From the NCBI GenBank assembly GCA_003996215.1, contig QJPP01001777.1, positions 296,947 through 360,946 of the forward strand: 64,000 nt of DNA, written 5' to 3'. Made by a program: the position numbers and the translations under genes. Each line of letters opens with the position of its first letter. Position 1 is the first letter of the stretch. The notes below the pieces were generated by a model. That model saw only the letters and a program-made list of their open reading frames with translations. It was not told the DNA's origin and made no database searches. Positions 13,044-24,618 of the stretch are shown piece by piece. Origin of the DNA: Jaltomata sinuosa (taxonomy: Eukaryota; Streptophyta; Magnoliopsida; Solanales; Solanaceae).

Positions 13044-13060
13044 GATGCTCTGATACCAAG
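13044..13060 (-). other. Primer-binding site of M2
   Basis: The minus strand reads CTTGGTATCAGAGCATC next to the 5' LTR. TGGTATCAGAGC is the standard complement of the initiator-Met tRNA 3' end. Confidence 0.85.
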
Positions 13061-13062
13061 TT

Positions 13063-15123
13063 TTTCACGCCCCAAGGCTAGCTCCTAGACGTAACACGAC
13101 ACCCAGGGTCACAAGTAACCCCAAGCTAACCTTGAATCTGGTATATCACAAGCATACTAAATATAATTCAAAAATAAGCGGAAGCATAACTAAGAAATGA
13201 ACAAAGCTAAAAGAACGTGTTTGATAATATCTAAAAGAAATGACTGAATTCAACAGTACAACCCAAATCAAGTGAATACTGATTCTATGTCTGAAAAGCC
13301 TCTAATACTGATGAGTTACAGGGACAAGTCCTCAGCTAACTCTAAAATACTGAGACTAACAATATGACTAAATCAAAAGTATAATAAAAATGTCATCGGA
13401 GGATGAGGACTCACCCCTGACTAAGCTGATGTGGCACCGGTAGGAGCTTATCACGTGGCTAAACTTGAGAACCTGAGCCTGCATCATAATATGTTGTAGC
13501 ATAGAGTATACGTCAGTACTTTGAATGTACTGAGCATGAGGGATATGCAAGGCTGACTAAAATGTAAACATGCTAAAAATATTGAAAGCTGTAATCTGAC
13601 CTAAACTGTAGTACATAGGCCCAAATATATAATCGTGCATAAAACAGCTGAAATGCAGGAGTAACATAAAAGTATGCTGAAGAATGAAAGTAAATGTAAC
13701 TGCGGGCCTAAAGTATATTTCTGAATCTAATAATGTGGGAGAGATTATTAACCGACATAAACCACATAATCTAAACGTGGAGTCCAATGTATACGCCCCA
13801 TCGAGAGGAACCAATATACGTTGCTAGGGTATAAAGACATGATTGTGGCATGATCACTAGATCTGGTGTCCAACAGAGGGGACATAATCCTATATTGGCA
13901 CGTAGTTCTGGGACCTTAAGGGTACACTGAACCCTAGTCTAACTCGGTGCTAAATACTACTCCCAAACTGAATATAGCTCAATTCAAACTGACATCCTGA
14001 GTTTCTTGGTCAGGACTAGACTAGTCTAAAATCTTTGTTTTTTTGAAATACTGTAGTAGACTAAAAACTAGTTAAATTCTGCTTTTAAAGCTCATACTAA
14101 AAATCTATAATGAGTTCGAAAGACATGTGATACTTTAGAAAAATCCTACAATTTAGGGCAATTTCCTTAACTTACCAAAACATGTTAAAAACTCATGCAA
14201 ATCATTGAAAACGTTTTCAATCATATAAAACAGTACATATATCAGATGAGAATTAAAGTAACAAAATTCTAGAAAGATTTGCTTAATTTGGGTAGGAACT
14301 CTAATTCTTGAATTCATGGAAAACACTATAAAGAGTTAAGAGTTTTGGGTATAAGGGTGAACTAAACCCTCACTGAATACCCACATACCTGGTGGATGAA
14401 AATCCCTGTAAGAATCTGGAGTTGAAGCTTAGAGGGGAGAACCCTAGGCCTGGAACTTTGGAGAAGATGCTCTGTCTGACTTGACTCAGTTTTAGAAAAG
14501 TCTGACTTTGTTTTTCGGGAAATAGACTTAATAAAATAGCCTAAGACTATATATAGTTGGAGCAAAATTTAAATCAAAAGGTCTAAAACACCCCTGAGAT
14601 ATTTAATTGTAAGCTGCTGGAAATTTGCATCTCAGGTTCCACGGGTGGGTTCTACGGCTCGTGAAAAGTTCCACGGCTCGTGGAACCCTGTCGTGGTTCC
14701 TGGACCTGGAAAACAAAGTTACTGGAAACTTCCACGGGTTGTGGAACCCACTCGTGGTTCCTGGGATGAGATTAGCTGGGTCTCTGAGGTTGGGTTACAC
14801 AATTGGGGTTCACGACTCGTGGAAACTTCCATGAGTCATGGATCCCACTCGTGGACCCTGGGAGCTAAATGTTGGGTTACTGGAATGGGATTCCACGAGT
14901 TGGCATCCACGGTCCGTGAAAACTTCTATAGATCGTGAACATGATTCGTGATCCAGACTGCAGAGGAGCAGTCCTCTGATCCTTGTTCCACGAGTACAAT
15001 CCACGACTCGTGGACTATTCCACGGATCGTGGAAGTGACTCATGGTTCCACTGACAGTTGGAAATTTTATTTTCTTCTGGTTTTCTAAGTTAAGTCTGGG
15101 TTTGGGAGTTCTGGGGTAGTACA
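13063..15123 (-). repeat. 5' LTR of M2
   Basis: It is collinear with 5916-8016. The inner end is mutated (TTTCACGCC in place of TGTCACGCC on the + strand). The outer end on the minus strand starts TGTACTACCCCAG. The U3 region 14630-15050 again holds CCACGACTCGTGG-type inverted repeats. Confidence 0.82.
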
Positions 15124-16073
15124 CAATACTACTGATTCAGCTGAGGATTATGCTAGACTCTACATCCGTGAGGTGGTCTGACTGCATGGTGTTCCATTAT
15201 CAATCATTTCAGATAGAGGTACTCAGTTTACATCCCAATTTTGGAGATCGTTTCAGTGAGGTCTTGGTACTCATGTGAAGCTTAGCACAGCTTTTAACCC
15301 ACAGACGGATGGCCAGGCAGAGCATACTATTCAGACTTTGGAGGATATGTTAAAGGCTTGTGTGATTGATTTCAAGGGTAGTTGGGATGATCACTTACCT
15401 CTTATTGAGTTTACCTACAACAACAGCTTTCATTCTAGCATCTAGATGGCCCATTATGAGGCACTTTATGGGCGGAGGTGTAGGTCTCCTATTGGTTGGT
15501 TTGAGGTAGGTGAGGCAGCTTTTATTGGTCCAAATTCGGTTCATGAGACTATGGAGAAGGTTTAGTTTATTAGGGACCGCTCAGAATCAACAGAAATTAT
15601 ATGCAGATGTGAGGAGAAGGGAGTTGAAATTTGAATTTGATGAGTGGGTTTTTCTGAAGGTGTCACCCATGAAGGGTGTGATGAGATTTGGCAAGAAGGG
15701 GAAGCTTAGTCCCCATTTTTTAGGTCCTTATCAGATTTTGAGAAGAGTTGGTAGCGTTGCTTATGAGTTGGAGTTGCCAACAGATTTAGAAGCGGTTCAT
15801 CCAATTTTCCATTTTTCCTTGTTGAAGAAGTATTTTGGTGATCCATCCTTGATTATTCCTTTGGGGGATGTGGGTGTGAAGGATAGTCTCACTTATGAGG
15901 AGGTTCCCATAGATATTCTTGATCGTCAGGTTCGGAGGTTGAGAAACAAAGAAGTCACTTTGGTAAACGTCCTTTGGAGGAACCAGCTAGTTGAGGGAGT
16001 TACTTGGGAAGGAGAATCTGCCATGAAAGCCAAGCACCCTCATCTCTTTCCTTCTGATCCAGTTTCAGCTTGA
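15124..16073 (+). pseudogene. Integrase C-terminal half of element P
   Basis: The first part encodes integrase core text (DSAEDYARLYIREVV, SIISDRGTQFTSQFW with the second catalytic Asp, and FNPQTDGQAEHTIQTLEDML with the Glu region), broken by stops. A frameshift near 15570 leads into the open stretch 15590-16073 with ELKFEFDEWVFLKVSPMKG, KGKLSPHFLGPYQIL, HPIFHFSLLKK and a chromodomain-like tail ending HLFPSDPVSA. It starts directly at the outer edge of M2's 5' LTR, so M2 inserted into P's integrase gene. Confidence 0.8.
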
Positions 16074-16294
16074 GGTATTAGTTTTCTTCTTAGTATGTCC
16101 CTCCGATTCTATCCCATCAGTTCTCTCATGATTCTAGCATGCATTCATGTTTTCCCGAAGTTAGTTGAGTGATGTTTTAAGTTGAAAATCTCAGTTTTCA
16201 TGTTTGTTCTTCAGATTTTATGTGTTATTGACTGGTTGGGATGTTTTCTCTTCAGTTTTCCTTGTTTAGTCTTTATTCGAGGACGAATGATCCC

Positions 16295-16306
16295 AAAGGG
16301 AGATAT
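16295..16306 (+). other. Polypurine tract of P
   Basis: AAAGGGAGATAT lies directly before the TGTAACACCCC start of the 3' LTR. This is the same arrangement as in M2 and Q. Confidence 0.75.
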
Positions 16307-18309
16307 TGTAACACCCCGAAAATTGAATCAGCTTTCTAAGTTTAACACTCTTAAAAATTTCAAGTTTCCAGGGATCATGGGTCCAAACCACGGACTGTGG
16401 TTTGAACCACGAGTCGTGGAATGGAGCCGTGTTTTGCCTTCTGTAGTTCAACCTCTAGTCTAAGAACCACAAGTTGATTCTACAGATCGTAGTTGGAACC
16501 AAGGACCATATTGTCGACTCGTGGAACTTAATCAGAGGTCAGCAAATTCCCCAGGAACTACAACTCAGGTCTACGGACTATAGTCCATTCTACGAGTCAT
16601 CTTGTTAAATCATAGAACCTACTCTACAGCTTGTCTTTTGGATCAGGAACCATGAGTCGTGATTCAGTCTACGACCCGTGGAACCTGAAGCTGGGAAATT
16701 TTACAACTTTTCTTAATTAAAACCCAGGGGTATTTTTATAATTACCCACCCTTTTAACTCCTAAGTGAGGTTGTTTTGGCCATTCTTAGCATGATTCCTA
16801 AACCTATTAGCCTAAGTCCCTTCTCATTCCCTCATTCACCTACCAAAAGAGGAAAGTAACTCTATCAAGCTCCAAGTCTCAAACTCCAAGTTCAAGCCTC
16901 CTTTTCTTTTCAATTTCAGTTTCTGTTAGCATCAATCAAGGTATCTGGATATTTAATAAGGGAATTCCATCACCCTTATGCCCAAAACCCCAATCTTCTA
17001 AATTAAATTTATGGATTTCTAAATTAGGATTCTTACCGAAATTGGGGGAAAGTTATGGGTTTTGATTTAAAGCTTCAATTCATGATTTCACATTCATTAC
17101 CCATGTTTTAATATGATTCTTTGTATATTTTCAAAAGGCCATATGTCAAGTATGAATTCTAGCATGATTCCTTTAAATTGCATGATTTCAAGTATAAATT
17201 TGGCATGTTTAGATAACATGGTTTCTTGATTATAAAAGTGCATGCATAATTCTTCAGGTTATGATTTAAGAAAATAAGGGGTATTTTGAATTATGAACAT
17301 GCACAGCTTTAAGACTTATGATATGAATTTGCATGACATTAGATATGTCTATATGCTTTATGAACAGATTTGACATTAGATATGTCATTAGTTATGATCA
17401 GTTCTGCATCCAAATTTGCATCAGTATTATATGAGCTATACGTATTATTTTGGGAGTAGTATTTAGCATCGAGTTAGGTGGGGTGAGAGTACCCTTAGTC
17501 CCAAAACTACGTGCCTTCGTAGGTTCTAAGTCTCCTCAGTTGGGTATCAGATTTAGTGATCACGCCACAGTTATGCCTTTACACCCTGGCAAGGTATATT
17601 GGGTCCTTTCTATGGGGCGTATACATCGGATTCTATGTAGCTCACATGGTCTATGTCGGTTAGAGAACCTCCCACAGAAACAGTATCAGGTTTTAAAATG
17701 CATTGACTCATTGCCTTCAGACTTCAGAGCTATTATGATTACTATGATATTTTGTATATCTTGCTTTGTCATCGAATTGAGTCTCTTGCATTTCAGTTTT
17801 ACACTTATAGCATGATTTCAGCTTTACATGTTTATTTAGCATGCTTATCTCAGATTCCTATCTATCTCATATATACGGTACATCCTATAGTACTGACGCA
17901 TTTTGCGCTACATCCTTTTATGATGCAGATTCAGGCACCTTCCCTCAGACTCGTGGCTAGACTACGCCAGACATTCAGCTGATTATTGGTGAGTCCTCAT
18001 TATCCGAGGACTAGAGTTAGAGCGTCCGTCTTTATTCTTTTATTTCAGATTTCGAGTTAGCTGGGGTCTTGTTCCAGCAACTCTTTATGACAGTTACAGA
18101 CTTTTCAGACATAGACAGTATTCGAGTCTCCCTTTTGGTTTTGTAATCCTATTTGACTTGATTATCTATACATTTGACTTTGGATTTTCCTCTTATGCTT
18201 CCGCTTATTTATTGATTTATCTGAGTTATGCTATGACCAAGGGTTAGCTTGGGGCACTTGTGGTCCCAGGTCCCATGTTACGTCAAAGGGGTAGCCTCAA
18301 GGCGTGACA
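16307..18309 (+). repeat. 3' LTR of element P
   Basis: It begins TGTAACACCCCG, ends GGCGTGACA, and matches 2037-4030 throughout with many substitutions and small indels, so the insertion is not recent. ATACA (18310-18314) follows as the target duplication. Confidence 0.87.
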
Positions 18310-18314
18310 ATACA

Positions 18315-19400
18315 CCCCTCCACAGTGGCATGCTGTAAGGTGGAACCCATAGGAGACTCGCAAGGTTCATATACCATCCCAAAAGTGATGTCATCGGGCA
18401 TACAATCGGAATATAGCCTCGGTATCAATGATAAGTAAATTCACCCAGAAAAGTATCCCTCGGGCATGAAATTATCTTTCATAAAAGTGTTGTTTCCATT
18501 TTATCAAATTAGGATCACGCTAATAAGATGAATGCACATGCAACAGATATTAATACAATGAAATTCTCAATTCAAAACATAGGCTACGAGCCTCAATATC
18601 AATAAAGTTTCTCAATCTTATCCATAGTCCACACATCTATTTCCATATCATTACTTCACATATCGTACCCATCATCAAAAATTTAACTTCTCATATAATA
18701 AATGATATATAAAACAACCCAAAATACAATATGCAAATAAATAATTCCAAGCCTCAAGCCTTTCATTGGCATAACCCCGATTCGGGCATCACAATATCAA
18801 ATCATCTAATAAATTACTTCAAATCAATAATTCTCCCACCAATAACATGATTTACATGATAATTCCTCACCCAAGCTAAGTCTAAAGAAGAGTAAGTCAT
18901 AACCTACCTCAAATACCGAGCAAATGCACCACGAACAATCACAAATCACCTTTCCTTTCTGAACATCCTTTGGATACTCCCAATCTATCAAGAATATGAT
19001 CTATGAGTGAATATGAGTCCATCGATATCCATATTGCTATATCTCTATCTTAGACCCTAAAAGTCAACCACAATCCCTCAAGGATAAAATAGAAATTTTA
19101 AAAAAAATCAGTTTACCCCTAGGTTAAGGAACCCAAATATAAATTTTCTTCAAAACAAAGTTCAATTTGACTCTCATCAAAATATGATCTCTTTAACACC
19201 AGCCCAAAATCCTCAATTTACATCCTCATATGCAGTTGTAAACAATGTAATAATCGATAAATTAGAAATTTGATGTCAAAATCATTTTATCCATTACTTG
19301 GGGACCTTAAGTGCCAAAAATCAACAAATCCAATCTAATATCGATCTTTAAACAAAAAATTTCAAGTTCTTACCTTTGGGGTTTTAAACCTCAACTTTGT
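18315..19400 (+). mobile_element. Right part of the old LTR-like sequence
   Basis: After P the text changes to the 'CATCGGGCATAC', 'CGGTATCAATGATAAGTAAATTC' style seen in many Solanaceae LTRs. There is no coding potential. It probably continues 1391-2031 beyond the P insertion. The right boundary is not clear and the call rests on recalled similarity. Confidence 0.35.
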
Positions 19401-19459
19401 GAATCAAAATCATAAAAATAAAATAAGTGTTCTTGGAAAATGAAAAACTAAAGGTAGAA

Positions 19460-19945
19460 TCGCGTACTCCAAGTCTATACAAGAAGAACACATCAAAAAT
19501 CACAACCTCGTCCAATTCCTCCCATAAGCATGTCTTGACCTCCTCAACCAAACTCGTCTGTCGTGCATGTGCGCTGATTATGTAAACTATTATCCCTCCA
19601 TACACTATCTTAATGGCCATCATCCAATCATTTACCCTCCTACTTTCTACCACTTATTCCCTGAGTTCCCCATCTACTAAAATGCCTATCATTTCTACTC
19701 TCAAGCTTCATGAGTACCACAACTTAAACTCATATATATCATTAGCCTTGGTTACTACCCATTTGGTTTCATGGATACAAGCTACATTTATCTTTCTCTT
19801 CTTATGAATCTTCATTAAGTCTATCAAATTGCCCGTTAATGTCCCTATATTCCAAGACCCAACTCTCTACCTAGAAGCTCTCTTGGTATCCTTACCAACC
19901 TTGCCCCCGGCCCCAACTGAGAACATGACCTTACTCTACCATCAT
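19460..19945 (-). pseudogene. RTE-type LINE endonuclease remnant
   Basis: On the minus strand the text reads RVGSWNIGTLTGN, then a broken LMKIHKKRKINVACIHETKWV, then MMAIKIVYGGIIVYIISAHARQ and LVEEVKTCLWEELDEVV. This is the start of the apurinic-type endonuclease of plant RTE LINEs (often annotated 'craniofacial development protein 2-like'). Frameshifts and stops split it, and nothing downstream of the endonuclease start is left here. The same family's 3' ends occur at 41600 and 43366-44290. Confidence 0.75.
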
Positions 19946-20359
19946 TAACCCAAAGCCACTAACATCGGTTAAAAACTCATGTGTAAGGTAAACAACCTTA
20001 AATTAACTCAAGAGAGAAAAAACAAAACAGAAAAGAGAATGACAACAGAACTTAGAGATTACAGTATAGTTTGAAACTACTAAAAACTCAGAAATAGGGC
20101 TAGATATGGAGACATAGAAATGACAAAACAAACACAAAAAGGTAGGATATCAACAAATAATATGTAAATTATATTCAAAAAACTATATCAAATTAGAAAA
20201 TAAGCAAGAGATATAAGAAACTTGAAGGCCAGGAAGCAAGAAATAACCTGAAACTTATCTTCAAGAGCGTAAGGTGGAGAAGCGGATAAATAAGGTATCT
20301 AATTACTGAAAAATTAAAGGAAATGATGGATAGCACCTTCTTATTGTACTCCAAAATTC
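19946..20359. other. No feature recognised
   Basis: A-rich sequence between the LINE remnant and the ankyrin pseudogene. I see no coding text, TIRs or repeats here. Part of it may be the old upstream region of the ankyrin gene fragment. Confidence 0.4.
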
Positions 20360-21026
20360 TTGTTGGTCAGAAAAGGTGGAGGTCAACGAATGAAGAATGC
20401 TCTTGTGGTCGTTGGGAACTTGTTTGGAAAAGAAATGGGTAACTCTTTTGGGTGCTCGGCGTCCGGCAAATGGTTGGTATCAGCGGTGAGAGATAGTGAT
20501 TATGTAGAAGCAAAGATGTTACTTGATTGCAATCCATGTCTCTCCAAGTACTCTACTTTTGGTGGCCTCAATTCCCCTCTTCACTTTGCTGCTGTTGATG
20601 GCCACAACGAGGTATTTTTTTTCTTAATCGGTCATCATTTTCTTCTTGCCTTTAATTATGTTCTTGATTTAGTGTTGAACAATTTTCATATTGTTGTGTT
20701 GTTTCTTGAGAGCAGTGCTGATGTCAATTCTAAAAACTAATGTGGTCCAGTATAAGATGTTTTTTTTACCCTTTTACTTGATTATTCATGTTTACTTTCT
20801 TTCCAAACTCTTTTACGAGTTGATATTCAGAAAGATCAGCTCCATGAGCTGGATTTATTTTAATTTTAGTATCAGGAGTACATCTTGGGGAACTTTGAAG
20901 TTTGGCTCTATCTGTGTTGAATCTAATGGTTAAGTTAATTTTTTTAAGAGGGCACTGATGCAGGCATATCGATATGGACACTGGGAAGTTGTTCAAACCC
21001 TTCTTTTCTTTAGATGCAATATGAGC
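20360..21026 (+). pseudogene. XBAT32: XBAT32-like ankyrin E3 ligase, 5' fragment
   Basis: Three exon-like blocks match the N-terminus of the plant XBAT32 family (ankyrin-repeat RING ubiquitin ligases). Block 1 (to 20611) has MGNSFGCSASGKW, DYVEAKMLLDCNPC and GGLNSPLHFAAVDGHNE, then a GT donor. Block 2 (20690-20750) has FLESSADVNSKN, then a TAA where the family has Tyr. Block 3 (about 20951-21026) has ALMQAYRYGHWEVVQTLLFF. The acceptor before block 2 reads CAT rather than CAG. The remaining ankyrin repeats and the RING finger are absent. It is therefore a broken partial copy with its introns kept, so it came from a DNA duplication and not from retroposition. Exact orthology is inferred from memory. 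Confidence 0.72.
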
Positions 21027-21139
21027 TTCCCTTATCCTTATTTTTGATTTTTTGCCTCAAGTGTTCTTTGTTACTGTTATTTCCTTTTCCGAACTGCTTT
21101 GATCTATTTTTCATTGAGCTGATGATCTATCAGAAATAG

Positions 21140-21232
21140 TCTCTCTACCTTTCAGGTAGGGATAAGGTCTGTGTGCACTTATCCTCTCCAAACCCCATAT
21201 TTTTGAATTACACTGGGTATGTTGTTGGGTGT
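21140..21232 (+). mobile_element. SINE fragment, TS-like 3' part
   Basis: The text CTCTCTACCTTTCAGGTAGG, GGTCTGTGTGCAC, then CACTGGGTATGTTGTTG is the 3' body and TTG-rich tail of the TS-type SINE of Solanaceae. It matches the reverse complement of 43366-43470. The tRNA-like head is not visible. Confidence 0.65.
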
Positions 21233-21369
21233 TTTACTTGTTAATTTGGCTACTAGAGCTTGCACAGCCTTGTGCCTTGCTGTTTGTTATGAGCTATTGA
21301 AATTTTATGATTATCTCAAGGAATTACTGTATCTTAGCTTGGAATCTGATAAAGTGCTTCCAACCAAAT

Positions 21370-22311
21370 CTATCCTCCAATTCTCCTGAACAATGCTTTT
21401 GAACTGATGATGCTTAGTCCAAAAGTTGAGAAATTTGAAGGGTCTGACAATTGACTCCTCTGCACAGTTGCAAATCACATGTAGGAGACATGATCTAATC
21501 CTTATCTTACTATATGTTGGCCTTCACTATATTGGAAAGCCTCTATCAATTCCTGATTGCCTAGCACCCTGTATGGTCTCTTGAAAATATAGTCCTTTTC
21601 TATTCTACCATTCCACCAAGTGTATTTGCTTTCCATGAATCTAAACTCTGTCAGAGCACAATTTTTGATGCAATGGGAAAAGTTCATAGCTTCATATTGT
21701 GTGAAAGGAAGTCCCCCGAGTTACTCCTCCTCATTCAGAATCATATTAAAATCCCCTTGAACTATCCATGGCAATCGATTTTCAAATGAAATTTGCTCTA
21801 GATCCTTCCATGATTCCACTCTATCAAGAGCATTGCATCTAGCATAAACTACTGAGATTAGGATTTCTTGATTGTTGTTGTTGAAATTCATAGTAAGTTG
21901 TTGAATGCCATCTGTTAGAATCTGTCCATCCCATTCATCATTCCAGAAAATTCAGATCTTAGATGAACAGTTAATACTAGCAATTTGAAGTCCCAATCTC
22001 CTTCTATGTTTTTCTAACTCATGTGGTTCTTGAAAGGTTCCATTAGAGCTATGTATGAGTAGTGATGTCATATACTAAGTTCTATTAATCTCTCAAAAAA
22101 ATCTGAGAATTAAAAGATCTTATATTTCTGAAGAGTATTTTGTCAATCATTCATCACTATGGGGGGTTTTGTCCTTATTGCTCCTTTTTAACCTGTAAAG
22201 GAAGTGTTGGATGGCCTGGATTGCCTCTTTTCGCTCCACTTTTAGGTTATTTATCTTCCTGGGAGAAAGGTCCGCTTCTTTACTCAACTATTGTATGTTG
22301 TCTTTCATGTC
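21370..22311 (-). pseudogene. L1-type LINE ORF2 endonuclease part
   Basis: On the minus strand the text includes IFWNDEWDGQILTDG, VVYARCNALDRVESWKDL, WIVQGDFNMIL (the GDFN endonuclease motif) and FMESKYTWWNGR, followed by FKRPYRVLGN and a poorly kept stretch to about 21370. This is the endonuclease of plant L1-type LINEs, with several stops. RT and the 3' end are absent. The element continues upstream beyond the Q insertion at 38021-39330, where its ORF1 lies. Confidence 0.78.
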
Positions 22312-22316
22312 CTCAT
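22312..22316. repeat. Left target-site duplication of Q (CTCAT)
   Basis: CTCAT precedes the 5' LTR and recurs at 38016-38020 after the 3' LTR. This ties together two LTRs more than 13 kb apart. Confidence 0.88.
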
Positions 22317-24560
22317 TGTAACACCCCAGGATCTGACACAGCTACTTGACTGTACTCAGCAGAAAAATTTCAGAAAAAAATTTAAGTTTCCAAGAACCAC
22401 GATTAAAATCACAGACCGTAGTTTGGAACCACGGTCCATCATCTTGATCGTACTTCTCATTTTTAGAAGACCCACAGTTCATACCTCAGGAACCACGAGT
22501 CATATCACGGGCCATAGTCCAGGACCACAGACCATCGTTTGATTCTTGGATCCAGAGATCAGAGAAGTACCAATTTCCTTACTCAGAACCACGAATGGGA
22601 TCACGGACCGTAGTTAGAACCACGGTCCGTCCTGTCACTCGTGGTTCCCCTTAATCAGAGGACCATCAGTTCAGGGCCCATCAACCATAAGTCAGACGAT
22701 GAACTGTTGTTCAGGACCACGGTCCATCCTGTGGACTCATGGAACCAAAACATCAGAGGACCCTCTGTCCAAGTCCTAGGAACCACGATTCATACGATGA
22801 ATCGTCGTTCAGAACCATGGTCTATCCTGTGGAATCATGGAATCCTCATATCAGAGAACCCCTAAGACTCATGCACAGGACCATGATTCAGTTGATAGTC
22901 TGTTGTCTTGGACTACAGTCCATCAACTAAGTCGTGGTACAAGAGTTGTGATTTTCAAAAGTTTTATTTAAATTAATTCAGGGGCATTCCAGTCTTTTCC
23001 CTACCCTTTTAATTCTGAACCTTAGTCATTTTAGGGGGTAATTAAAGGGATTCTTCACTCTTATTTCCCCATTCTCTTAAAACTAATCAAACTTAAAAAG
23101 AAAAGAAGAAAGGAGGCGATAGTTTTGCTCAAGAACAAGCAGAAGGTTCCTTCAAGCTCATCCCCAAAATCTAAGGGATTTCTCCATATATTCTTCTCCA
23201 GGTATATGAGATTTCATCAATGGGTTCCTTTCACCCAAGTGAGTCCCAAGATTCAGCCAGTTCTTCAGTTCTCCGTGAATTATTCAGACCTAGGGTTCCT
23301 AAATTTTAGGGATTCATTGCAATTCAGATGCTACTGCTTATATGATATTTAATGCTTGTTTTCTTGGAGAATTAGTATAGTCATATGTACAGGACTCAGA
23401 AAGCCTAGCTTGTGTTAATTTCAGTATTCATAAATTATATTTGCTAGGTAGATAATTCAGACAATCATGCTTCAGAATTTGAATGTCATATCTTTCATTG
23501 TATGTATGTTACATTCTCAGATGACTATCAGTATTTGAGCTATCCATGACTTCAGCTTGCATCTCATTGCTCATATTCGGTTGGGAGTAGACTTAGTACC
23601 GAGCAGATGATGAGATGAAGGCTTAGCTGTCAGATTAGGCTGAGACCTTTAGTAGCAGTCCCTAAGTCCCAGAACTATGGCGCCACCGTAGGTTTGGAAA
23701 GGGGTCAGTTGTCAGATTAGGCTGGTCACCTTTGTCCCTTGTGGACATCAGTTTAGTGGATCCACGTCATACTTGTTCATACCCTTGGCAAGGTATGAAC
23801 ACCCTTCCACCCAGGGTTACGGGATGGCCTCATAGTTAGCTTAGCTTGGGGTATGTCGATAATAGTATCTCCTACAGTCAGACTCAGTAATGCATTGACC
23901 ATATAGCCAGTTATTTTAGTTCAGCTTAGCATGTTATGATATTCATGTTCAGTTACTTGGTTATTGCATTTCGGATACCTTCCAGCTCATGTTTCATGCA
24001 ATGTACTTCCATGTCATTATTCATGTTTACAGCTTAGGTTATATATATCCCGCATGCTCAGTACATTCGAAGTACTAACGCATATATTTATGCTACATCA
24101 TTTTATGATGTAGGTTCAGGCGCTCAGCATCCAGACCGCGTTTAGCTTGATTTCCAGTCCTTACTCAGTAGCTTCAGTGGTGAATCCTCATAGTTCGAGG
24201 ACAATAGATATGCTTATTTACTTAAGTTTTACATTTCAGTTTCAGACTATTAGAGTTAGCTGGGGGCATGTCCCAGTAACTCATATCAGTTAGAAGCTTT
24301 CTGACATAGACAAGATGCTGTTATTGAGTTGTTAGTGTTTTTTTCAGACTTTATTATACTCATATATATATATATATATATTTCATATTCAGACATTTTT
24401 TAAAGGTTCTTTCCCACTTCAAATATTAAATTGTTTTTAGTTTTCACACAGTGGATGTTTTATAAGAAATTGTCTAGTTATGGCAGGCCGTGGGTTAGTT
24501 TGGGGTCACTTGTGACACTAAGCACCGTGTTGCGTATAGGAGTGGCCTCGAGGCATGACA
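22317..24560 (+). repeat. 5' LTR of Q
   Basis: It starts TGTAACACCCCAGG and ends AGGCATGACA. U3 (22380-22940) has repeated CACGGTCC/GGACCGT motifs. The central and 3' parts are close to 35733-38015. It includes an (AT) run of about ten units at 24362-24381. Confidence 0.87.
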
Positions 24561-24562
24561 AA

Positions 24563-24577
24563 CTTGGTATCAGAACA
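24563..24577 (+). other. Primer-binding site of Q
   Basis: CTTGGTATCAGAACA follows the 5' LTR. It matches the initiator-Met complement with one change (AGAAC in place of AGAGC). Confidence 0.8.
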
Positions 24578-24618
24578 TCAGGTCCAAGTGTCCTAGGGTG
24601 TCTGAAAGCCGCATCGAG

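Larger units (their letters stand above)
5916..15123 (-). mobile_element. Complete but dead Tekay-like Ty3/gypsy element M2
   Basis: On the minus strand the order is 5' LTR (15123-13063), primer-binding site, gag, protease, RT, RNase H, integrase with chromodomain-like tail, polypurine tract, 3' LTR (8016-5916). The length is 9.2 kb with 2.1-kb LTRs, normal for the Tekay/Del lineage. All genes contain stops or frameshifts. The 3' LTR is shared with the adjacent partial copy M1, which carries its own primer-binding site and gag below 5916. This tandem form is expected from unequal recombination between copies. No target duplication can be paired because M1's far end was lost. Confidence 0.85.
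2037..18309 (+). mobile_element. Ty3/gypsy Tekay-like retrotransposon P, interior replaced by nested elements
   Basis: Two ~2.0-kb LTRs in direct orientation (2037-4030 and 16307-18309), flanked by ATACA duplications, define the element. The right LTR starts TGTAACACCCC and both end GGCGTGACA; the left begins with a mutated TATAACACC. Of the interior, only the integrase end and polypurine tract remain (15124-16306). The primer-binding site, gag, protease, RT and RNase H are gone. The space 4031-15123 holds related elements on the opposite strand. The left LTR terminus abuts M1 protease-side sequence exactly, so a deletion or rearrangement removed the left half of P together with the 3' half of M1. 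The element cannot move on its own. Confidence 0.85.

Noticed and set aside
22380..22940. Short open frames in the Q LTR with repeated GTTTD/TTVHPV-like text
   Set aside because: They are translations of the CACGGTCC palindrome array and recur in the other LTRs. They are not genes.
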